NCBI RefSeq assembly: GCF_016863015.1
Contig: NZ_BOOB01000004.1
Span: forward strand, 124,001 to 188,000
Origin: Microbispora amethystogenes
Lineage (GTDB): Bacteria; Actinomycetota; Actinomycetes; Streptosporangiales; Streptosporangiaceae
Length of the DNA stretch: 64,000 nucleotides
Direction: 5' to 3'
Under the pieces are notes generated by a model that saw only the letters and a program-made list of their open reading frames with translations, ran no database searches and had not been told where the DNA came from. A program made the translations under genes and the position numbers. Below, piece after piece: positions 58,066 through 64,000 of the stretch. Within the stretch, counting starts at the first letter, position 1, and each line of letters begins with the position of its first letter.

Positions 58066-58724
58066 GACGGTCCGATGCGGTAGCCGCCTTCGCGGATGGT
58101 CTCGATCACCGGCGGGTCGCCGAGCTTGGCGCGCAACCGGTGCATGGTGTGCTTGACGGCGCTGCTGAAGGGGTCGGCGGCCTCGTCCCAGACCCGTTCG
58201 AGCAGTTCCTCCGCGGAGATGACCAGGCCGGGCACGGCGAGCAGGCATTCCAGCAGGGCGAACTCCCGGGGGCTCAGGTCGAGTCGCCGGCCCGCCCGGG
58301 ACGCGACCCGGCGGGCCGGATCGAGGGTGATGTCTCCGCAGGCCAGGGTGGGCGGCAGCGGCGGGGTGGCGCGGCGGGCCAGTGCGCGCACGCGGGCGAC
58401 CAGCTCGGCGAACGCGAACGGCTTGGGCAGGTAGTCGTCGGCGCCGAGGCTGAGCCCGTCGACACGGTCCTCGATCGTGCCGGAGGCGGTGAGCATCAGC
58501 ACCCGGGTCTCGCAGCGGCCGTGGGCGAGTCGCCGGCAGATCTCGTCGCCGTGGACACCGGGCAGGTCGCGGTCGAGGATCACCACGTCGTAGCGGGTGA
58601 CGGCCAGGCGGTCGAGGGCGGCGGTGCCGTCCAGGACGACGTCGACGGCCATGCCCTCGCGGCGCAGCCCCGTTCCGATGGAGCGGGCGAGGACCTCGAA
58701 GTCCTCGACGACGAGGACCCTCAC
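58062..58724 (-). CDS. Response regulator, OmpR/PhoB family
   Basis: 220 residues. Receiver: MRVLVVEDFEVLARSIGTGL, phospho-acceptor Asp51 in VVILDRDLPGVHGDE, VLMLTASGTIEDRVDG and LGADDYLPKPFAFAELVARV with the conserved Lys. Output winged helix: LDLSPREFALLECLLAVPGL, VISAEELLERVWDEAADPF, AVKHTMHRLRAKLGDPPVIE, TIREGGYRIG. GTG start at 58724. Transcribed with the kinase gene and divergent from 58864-60411, with 139 bases between for regulation. Confidence 0.93.
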   Translation of the reverse strand: MRVLVVEDFEVLARSIGTGLRREGMAVDVVLDGTAALDRLAVTRYDVVILDRDLPGVHGDEICRRLAHGRCETRVLMLTASGTIEDRVDGLSLGADDYLPKPFAFAELVARVRALARRATPPLPPTLACGDITLDPARRVASRAGRRLDLSPREFALLECLLAVPGLVISAEELLERVWDEAADPFSSAVKHTMHRLRAKLGDPPVIETIREGGYRIGPS

Positions 58725-58863
58725 CGCCGCTCACCGCCGGTCGTCGTACGGGCGAAGCGGCCGGGTCGAGGTGCCATGTCTCCACGATGCCAGCTCCCCG
58801 GTCGCAACCGGGTCGCGGCGGCCGCGACCCGGCTGGAACCGGGCGCCCCGTACAACCGTCGCC

Positions 58864-60411
58864 ATGAATCCACTGAAGCCTCACCGGCTCAGCCGGCAGG
58901 ACGCTGTCCCCCGGGCGCTGCACTTCCCCCGGGTGCTGCGCGCGGAGTGGACCAGGTTCCGCACCAGGCGCGGCTTGGTGCTCGCCGTGGCGGCCTCCGT
59001 GCTGGTCACCGTGTCGCTCGGGCTGCTGATCGCGGGGGGCGTCCGCAGCACCTGCGTGACCGGGAAGGGCGAGGGCCCCTGCCCCGCGCCCCTGCTGGGA
59101 CCCGACGGCACGGCGGTCAGGGACAAGTACTACTTCGTGCACCAGCCGCTCAGCGGGAACGGCGGCGTCACCGCCCGGGTGTCGGACCTGACCGGGCAGA
59201 TGCGGCTGCCGGACGTCGTGCCCGGAGTGCGCAACGTCAAGGAGGGGGTGGTGCCGTGGGCGAAGGCCGGGCTCCTCGTCAGGCAGAGCCTCACCCAGGG
59301 CACGCCGTATGCCGCCGTCATGCTCACCGGAGAGCACGGCGTACGGATGCAGTACAACTACACCCACGACGTGGCCGGTGGTGCTCACAACGGCCCGCAG
59401 TGGCTGCGACTGACCAGGTCGGGCGACACCGTCACCGGCTACGAGTCGGACGACGGCAGGACGTGGACCGAGGTCGGCACGGTCACGCTGACCGGGCTGC
59501 CGGAGACGGTCGAGATCGGGCTGTTCGCCACCTCGCCAGGCGTGCTGTGGGAGAGGGCCCAGGCCTTCGCCCAGGCCACCGCCACCTTCGACCAGATCGC
59601 GCTGCAGGGCGCGAACGGTTCGTGGCGCCGTGACGACGTCGGCGTCACCATGGAGGCTGACGGGAAGACCCCGCACCACCCCGGCGGGGTCGTCGAGTCC
59701 GGCGGCAAGCTCATCGTGACCGGGGGCGGTGACATCGGGCCCGCCCCGGTGGAGGGCGGCGTGCGCGCCGACCTCCTGCTGACCGGCGGGGCCGTGGGGC
59801 TGATCCCGGTGCTCGTGGCGGCGGTCACGTTCCTCACAAGGACGCTCCGGCGCGGGCTCAACAGGACCGGCCCGCCGGACGAGCCGCATCCGGTACGGCT
59901 ACTGGCGGCCAGGGCCGTCGTGATCGGCGCGGTCGCGTTCGTGGCGGGACTGGTGGCCTCGGGGATCGTGGTCCCCGTCGGCCTGGCGATACTGCGTGCC
60001 AACCAGAACCCGGTCCAGCCGATCAGCCTCGGCACGGAGCTTCGGGTGATCGTCGGCTACGCCGCGCTGACCGCGGCCGCCGCCGTACTGGCTCTGGGCC
60101 TCGCCGCGCTGGTCAGGCGGGCCGTCATCGCCGTCGGGCTGGCCGTCGCGCTCGTCGTCGTGCCCTACCTGCTGGCGTCCGCGGGCCTGGCGCCATGGCT
60201 GCTGATGATCACCCCTGCCGCCGGGTTCGCGATCACCCAGAGCATCCCCACGTTCGCGCACGTGGACGTGAACATGTCCCTGCTCGACGGCTACTACCCG
60301 CTCCCACCCTGGGCCGGTTTCTCCGTGACCTGCGTATACACCGCCCTCACCCTCGCGGCGGCGATAGCCGTACACCATGGGAAGCGCCACGTCAGGCCCG
60401 CATCCAACTGA
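58864..60411 (+). CDS. Membrane protein with extracellular lectin-like domain, ABC-2 permease-like
   Basis: 515 residues from ATG 58864. A cytoplasmic start (LRAEWTRFRTRRG) typical of ABC-2 permease subunits leads into one helix, then about 250 external residues. Within these, GEHGVRMQYNYTHDVAGG and LTRSGDTVTGYESDDGRTWT, EVGTVTLTGLPETVEIGLFA resemble the DUF1349/concanavalin-like beta-sandwich used in sugar binding. Five helices follow (LLTGGAVGLIPVLVAAVTFL, AARAVVIGAVAFVAGLVASG, and others). No ATPase gene is next to it, so an ABC role is uncertain. It is divergent from the OmpR-type two-component system, which probably controls it. Confidence 0.75.
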   Translation: MNPLKPHRLSRQDAVPRALHFPRVLRAEWTRFRTRRGLVLAVAASVLVTVSLGLLIAGGVRSTCVTGKGEGPCPAPLLGPDGTAVRDKYYFVHQPLSGNGGVTARVSDLTGQMRLPDVVPGVRNVKEGVVPWAKAGLLVRQSLTQGTPYAAVMLTGEHGVRMQYNYTHDVAGGAHNGPQWLRLTRSGDTVTGYESDDGRTWTEVGTVTLTGLPETVEIGLFATSPGVLWERAQAFAQATATFDQIALQGANGSWRRDDVGVTMEADGKTPHHPGGVVESGGKLIVTGGGDIGPAPVEGGVRADLLLTGGAVGLIPVLVAAVTFLTRTLRRGLNRTGPPDEPHPVRLLAARAVVIGAVAFVAGLVASGIVVPVGLAILRANQNPVQPISLGTELRVIVGYAALTAAAAVLALGLAALVRRAVIAVGLAVALVVVPYLLASAGLAPWLLMITPAAGFAITQSIPTFAHVDVNMSLLDGYYPLPPWAGFSVTCVYTALTLAAAIAVHHGKRHVRPASN

Positions 60412-60593
60412 TCGATCGTCGGCTCGGTCGCCGCAGGCGAGCTATCTGATGGATCGCCTCGGTGCTCAGACACTGGCGGGCTTCGGTGCTCGCCCCGCGG
60501 GTCGCCGGCACCGACCGACAAGAACAGAAGGCGAGGCTACCAGCGTAATTGCTGGCTGAACGGCAATAGGGGCTCGTCTCAATGTAATATGCC

Positions 60594-61505
60594 GTGATGG
60601 CAGCTCTCTTTGCACGTACGGCGACTTCCGTTCTCCTCGTCGTACTTGTTTCCGGATGCCTTCCCGGATCTGATGAAACCTACGTTTCAGCTGATGAAGC
60701 GACAGGAGTCTCACTGCCGGTCTCGTTCACCTATCGGCCCACTGCCGTTCCGGCGATTTCCGAGGAGGATCGGATCACCCTCGTCAACGCGCGGAACGAG
60801 CTGATCTCGAGGTGCATGAGGAAGAAGGGGTTCACTTTCAGAATCGCCAAGGCCGAAGCCGGCCCTTCGAACGGGGGCCCGAGCGACAGCGACGTCGCCT
60901 ACCGTAGTCGATACGGCTATGACGAGCGCCCTTGGCAGGCACAGCATGGCAGCAGATCCGCATCCAGGGGTAAGAGCGTGGTCGGGCATTCTCCGAAATA
61001 TCTCCTTGCACTTGAAGGCCCCCCAGGATCACAGAAACGAATCGACGGCGTGTGGGGAGGACTGAGCAAGGAGGCGCCGACCAAAGGCTGCCTGGCGGAG
61101 GCGGACCGCAAGCTGTATGGCGACGTCATCGAGTGGGCGTCTCTCGACCTGACAGTGCTTAACATCGAGAATCTCATGCTCAACGGAGTGCCGGTGGACT
61201 CCCGTTACGTCGAAGCGCTGAGGCGATGGAGGAGCTGCATGAGCGGCCGCGGGATGCGCTTCAAGAACCCGTACGAAGCAAGAGAAAAGGCCGATAGCAA
61301 GGAGTCCACGCGGGCGGAGACGCTCGCGATAGCGACGGCCGACGCCATCTGCAACGGCGAAGCCGGACTCACCGTCACCGCGAAAACGGTAGCCGCGGAG
61401 ATCACCTCCGAGCTGGCCCGAAAGAACAAGCACGCGATAGCCAGGCACAAGGCCCTGCAGGAGTCGGCACTTACGAAGATCCGAACCGGGCAAATCCCGA
61501 GCTGA
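60594..61505 (+). CDS. Lipoprotein of unknown function
   Basis: About 303 residues. MMAALFARTATSVLLVVLVSGC gives a signal peptide with lipobox LVSGC (Cys22). The mature part is polar, with spaced Cys residues in ELISRCMRKKGFTF, TKGCLAEADRKLYGD, RRWRSCMSGRGMRF and TADAICNGEAG; this C-M-x-x-[KR]-G pattern is known in actinomycete lipoproteins of unknown role. GTG 60594 and ATG 60597 are adjacent starts; there is no ribosome binding site, and TAATAT at 60585-60590 suggests a leaderless mRNA. Composition is somewhat less GC-rich than nearby genes. Confidence 0.78.
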   Translation: MMAALFARTATSVLLVVLVSGCLPGSDETYVSADEATGVSLPVSFTYRPTAVPAISEEDRITLVNARNELISRCMRKKGFTFRIAKAEAGPSNGGPSDSDVAYRSRYGYDERPWQAQHGSRSASRGKSVVGHSPKYLLALEGPPGSQKRIDGVWGGLSKEAPTKGCLAEADRKLYGDVIEWASLDLTVLNIENLMLNGVPVDSRYVEALRRWRSCMSGRGMRFKNPYEAREKADSKESTRAETLAIATADAICNGEAGLTVTAKTVAAEITSELARKNKHAIARHKALQESALTKIRTGQIPS

Positions 61506-61597
61506 GGTCTCCCGCGAAGCAGCAAGGCCGACCTGACGGCCGTACCACCGGAACCCGCCTCCCGGGAAAAGGAGACGGGGGTCGCGTAGTGCAGAAG

Positions 61598-62761
61598 CTA
61601 CTTCAGGAGCTGGCGGGCCATGACCATGCGCTGGATCTGGTTGGTGCCCTCGTAGATCTGGGTGATCTTGGCGTCGCGCATCATGCGCTCGACCGGGAAG
61701 TCGCGGGTGTAGCCGTACCCGCCGAGGAGCTGGACGGCGTCGGTGGTGATCTCCATGGCGGCGTCGGAGGCGGCGCACTTGGCGGCGCTGGAGAAGAACG
61801 TGAGGTCCTTGACCCGCGTGCCGTTCATGGCCAGCTCCGACTTGGCCGCGGCGGCGTAGGTGAGCTGACGGGCGGCCTCCAGCTTCATCGCCATGTCGGC
61901 GACCATGAACTGCAGGCCCTGGAAGTCGGCGATCGGCTTGCCGAACTGCCTGCGCTCCTTGATGTAGCCGATCGCGTGGTCCAGCGCGCCCTGGGCGATG
62001 CCGAGCGCCTGCGCGGCGATCGTGATGCGCGTGTGGTCCAGCGTGGCGAGGGCGGTCCTGAAGCCGGTGCCCGGCTCGCCGATCATCCGGGACTCCGGGA
62101 TCCGCACGTTCTCCAGGATGACCTGGCGGGTGGGTGAGCCCTTGATGCCGAGCTTCCTCTCCTTGGGCCCGAACGAGACGCCCTCGTCGTCCTTCTCCAC
62201 CACGAACGCGGAGATGCCGCGGGCGCCGGCCGACGGGTGGGCTACGGCCATAACCGTGTAATACTCCGACACGCCCGCGTTGGTGATCCACATCTTGGTG
62301 CCGTTGAGCACGTAGTGGTCGCCGTCGCGCTCGGCCCTGGTCTTCATCGCGGCGGCGTCCGAGCCCGCCTCCGGCTCCGACAGGGCGTAGGAGAACATCG
62401 CCTCCCCGGCCGCGACCGGCCGCAGGTAGCGCTGCTTGAGCTCCTCGGACGCCGACAGCAGCAGCGGCATGGTGCCCAGCTTGTTGACGGCCGGGATCAG
62501 GGAGGACGAGGCGCAGGCGCGGGCGACCTCCTCGATCACGATCACGGTCGCCAGGGCGTCGGCCCCGGCGCCGCCGTACGCCTCGGGGATGTGGACGGCC
62601 TGCAGGTCGGCCGCGACGAGGTCCTTGTAGACCTCCCAGGGGAACTCCTCGTTCTCGTCCGCCGCCGCGGCTCGCGGGGCGATCTTCTCGTCGGCGAGGG
62701 CCCGTACGGTCTCACGGAGCATCTCGTGCTCCTCGGCGGGGGCGTAGAGAGGGAAGCTCAT
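61598..62761 (-). CDS. Acyl-CoA dehydrogenase, FadE25-like
   Basis: 387-residue flavoprotein catalysing alpha,beta-dehydrogenation of acyl-CoA. N-terminal helical domain (EEHEMLRETVRALADEKIAP, AVHIPEAYGGAGADALATVI), middle beta domain with YALSEPEAGSDAAAMKTRAE and KMWITNAG binding FAD and substrate, C-terminal helices with RRQFGKPIADFQGLQFMVAD and the catalytic Glu in AKITQIYEGTNQIQR. It closely resembles mycobacterial FadE25 (LIPAVNKLGTM, IVIEEVARA), whose gene also lies near LCP and sugar-nucleotide genes. ATG 62761. Monocistronic; supplies fatty-acid or branched-chain catabolism. Confidence 0.93.
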   Translation of the reverse strand: MSFPLYAPAEEHEMLRETVRALADEKIAPRAAAADENEEFPWEVYKDLVAADLQAVHIPEAYGGAGADALATVIVIEEVARACASSSLIPAVNKLGTMPLLLSASEELKQRYLRPVAAGEAMFSYALSEPEAGSDAAAMKTRAERDGDHYVLNGTKMWITNAGVSEYYTVMAVAHPSAGARGISAFVVEKDDEGVSFGPKERKLGIKGSPTRQVILENVRIPESRMIGEPGTGFRTALATLDHTRITIAAQALGIAQGALDHAIGYIKERRQFGKPIADFQGLQFMVADMAMKLEAARQLTYAAAAKSELAMNGTRVKDLTFFSSAAKCAASDAAMEITTDAVQLLGGYGYTRDFPVERMMRDAKITQIYEGTNQIQRMVMARQLLK

Positions 62762-62993
62762 GACGCGATACTAGGACGTCCGACCGAAAAGTTACCAGTC
62801 GGTACGGCACGCGTCCTGACACCTCGCCCTGACAACGGCCGTAATGGCCTATGCACACGGGACCCATCGACCACCTGGGCGTTTGGCCGTACCGTTGGGC
62901 CCAAGGCCCCGGTTTGCCCAGGTGGCTGCTCGGGCAGATGACAGGCCCGGTACCATGCCAGATCACGAAGAGTCGGCAAGAGGGGAGCCTGCC

Positions 62994-64000
62994 GTGCCGT
63001 ACCGCCTCACCGTGCTGGGGACCGGATACCTGGGTGCCACGCACGCGGCCTGCATGGCGGAGCTGGGCTTCGAGGTGCTCGCTCTCGACGTGGACCAGAG
63101 CAAGATCGAACGGCTGCGGCGCGGCGAGCTGCCGATCCACGAGCCCGGGCTCGAGGAGGTCCTCCGCCGCAACCTCGATTCGGGCAGGCTGCGTTTCACC
63201 ACCTCCTACGAGGAGGTGGCGAAGTTCGGCGACGTTCACTTCGTCTGCGTCGGCACGCCGCAGAAGAAGGGCGAGCGCGCCGCCGACGTCTCCTATCTCG
63301 ACGCGGTCGTCGAGTCGCTGGCCCCCTATCTGGACCGCGAGTGCCTGGTCGTGGGCAAGTCGACGGTCCCCGTCGGCACCGCGGAGCGCCTCGCCGACAA
63401 GCTCGTACGGCTCGCGCCCGCCGGCGCGCAGGCCGAGCTGGCCTGGAACCCCGAGTTCCTGCGCGAGGGCTTCGCCGTACGGGACACCCTTCAGCCGGAC
63501 CGGATCGTGCTCGGGGTGGCCTCCGAACGGGCCGAGAAGATCCTGCGGGACGTCTACGCGCCGCTCGGCGAGGTGCCGATCGTGGTGACCGACTTCCCCA
63601 CGGCCGAGCTGGTCAAGTCGGCCGCGAACGCGTTCCTGGCCACGAAGATCTCGTTTATCAACGCCATGGCCGAGGTCTGCGAGGCCGCCGGCGGCGACGT
63701 CACGCAGTTGTCCGCGGCGTTGTCGTACGACGATCGGATCGGCGGCCGGTATCTCAACCCCGGCCTCGGCTTCGGCGGCGGATGCCTGCCCAAGGACATC
63801 AGGGCGTTCACCGCCCGGGCCGACGAACTGGGCGCCGGCCACGCGCTCGCCTTCCTGCGGGAGGTCGACGAGATCAACCTGCGGCGCCGCGCCCGGATGG
63901 TCGGCCTCGCCGGTGAGGCCCTCGGCGGTTCCTTCGGGGGCCGGAGGGTGGCGGTGCTGGGCGCGGCCTTCAAGCCCAACTCGGACGACATCCGCGACTC
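62994..64000 (+). CDS. UDP-glucose/GDP-mannose 6-dehydrogenase family protein (UgdH), cut by window edge
   Basis: The frame from GTG 62994 (GGGGAG upstream) runs off the end after about 335 residues. Rossmann loop LTVLGTGYLGATHAACMAEL; substrate and hinge segments VHFVCVGTPQKK, LVVGKSTVPVGTAERL, AELAWNPEFLREGFAVRDTL (Glu of the active site), LVKSAANAFLATKISFINAM, and the catalytic Cys in NPGLGFGGGCLPKDIRAF; the C-terminal domain begins at RRVAVLGAAFKPNSDDIRDS. Predicted to oxidise UDP-glucose to UDP-glucuronate for acidic polysaccharides; GDP-mannose or other NDP-hexoses cannot be excluded. ATG 62955 is an in-frame alternative without a good ribosome binding site. Confidence 0.92.
   Translation, partial: MPYRLTVLGTGYLGATHAACMAELGFEVLALDVDQSKIERLRRGELPIHEPGLEEVLRRNLDSGRLRFTTSYEEVAKFGDVHFVCVGTPQKKGERAADVSYLDAVVESLAPYLDRECLVVGKSTVPVGTAERLADKLVRLAPAGAQAELAWNPEFLREGFAVRDTLQPDRIVLGVASERAEKILRDVYAPLGEVPIVVTDFPTAELVKSAANAFLATKISFINAMAEVCEAAGGDVTQLSAALSYDDRIGGRYLNPGLGFGGGCLPKDIRAFTARADELGAGHALAFLREVDEINLRRRARMVGLAGEALGGSFGGRRVAVLGAAFKPNSDDIRD

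Noticed and set aside
56899-59889. A 996-residue minus-strand frame joining the kinase to upstream sequence
   Set aside because: Only the last 388 residues are a kinase. The rest is antisense to the response-regulator frame and the divergent membrane-protein gene.
1-64000. CRISPR arrays, tRNA or rRNA genes
   Set aside because: No regularly spaced repeats of 25-40 bases, no tRNA-like cloverleaf with a T-loop, and no rRNA sequence were noticed on either strand.

Overview
The window is very GC-rich, dense in coding sequence, and uses GTG and TTG starts freely. It carries the F420 gene fbiC, LytR-CpsA-Psr (LCP) ligases, an FxSxx-COOH peptide system and many small translationally coupled overlaps. 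Together these indicate an actinomycete; the gene types suit the Streptosporangiales (Nonomuraea/Microbispora-like), but the genus is a guess. No rRNA, tRNA or CRISPR array was seen.

0-5.8 kb: the 5' part of fbiC, a probable secreted protein, an AlkA-type DNA glycosylase, a mannose-1-phosphate guanylyltransferase-like gene, a lower-GC patch with one unknown small gene, a frameshifted IclR regulator and a small membrane protein.

5.8-24.7 kb: envelope-glycan genes. There are several GT4 and GT2 glycosyltransferases, two paralogous LPG-synthase-TM (flippase-like) membrane proteins, a SAM methyltransferase, two GT-C-like polytopic proteins, a lipoprotein with two FtsX-type extracellular domains, an LCP ligase and an acyltransferase-3 with a 450-residue disordered tail. 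A HigBA-type toxin-antitoxin pair and a MITE-like element with 13-bp terminal inverted repeats are inserted among them.

24.7-30.4 kb: small membrane proteins, a NarL-type two-component system, an acetoacetate-decarboxylase-family protein and a NaChBac-like voltage-gated channel.

30.5-43.3 kb: a polyol-phosphate (teichoic-acid-like) locus. It has a fused cytidylyltransferase/SDR of the CDP-ribitol synthase type, a TagF/TarL-like polymerase, a LicC/IPCT-like cytidylyltransferase, a glycerol-1-phosphate dehydrogenase homologue, two CDP-alcohol phosphotransferases (one fused to a degenerate nucleotidyltransferase), a DUF5941-like membrane protein, two GT2 enzymes and a second LCP ligase. The set is coherent: activated polyols are made, polymerised, decorated and attached to peptidoglycan.

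43.4-51.9 kb: the most unusual region, an FxSxx-COOH (Fxs, triceptide/cyclophane) locus. A 55-residue precursor ending F-Q-S-A-I is followed by a SIR2-type NADase-like protein, an nSTAND1-TPR ATPase, the radical SAM/SPASM maturase FxsB and an HExxH protein; a divergent gene encodes an NB-ARC/TPR STAND protein. Peptide maturation, two STAND switches and a predicted NAD-consuming effector in one unit suggest signalling or immunity rather than a simple secreted antibiotic.

51.9-64 kb: an AbrB-family membrane protein, a secreted propeller-like protein, an AlkZ/HTH_42-like protein, a PCMT-like methyltransferase, an OmpR-type two-component system divergent from a large membrane protein with an ectodomain, a lipoprotein, a FadE25-like acyl-CoA dehydrogenase, and the 5' part of a UDP-glucose 6-dehydrogenase running off the end.
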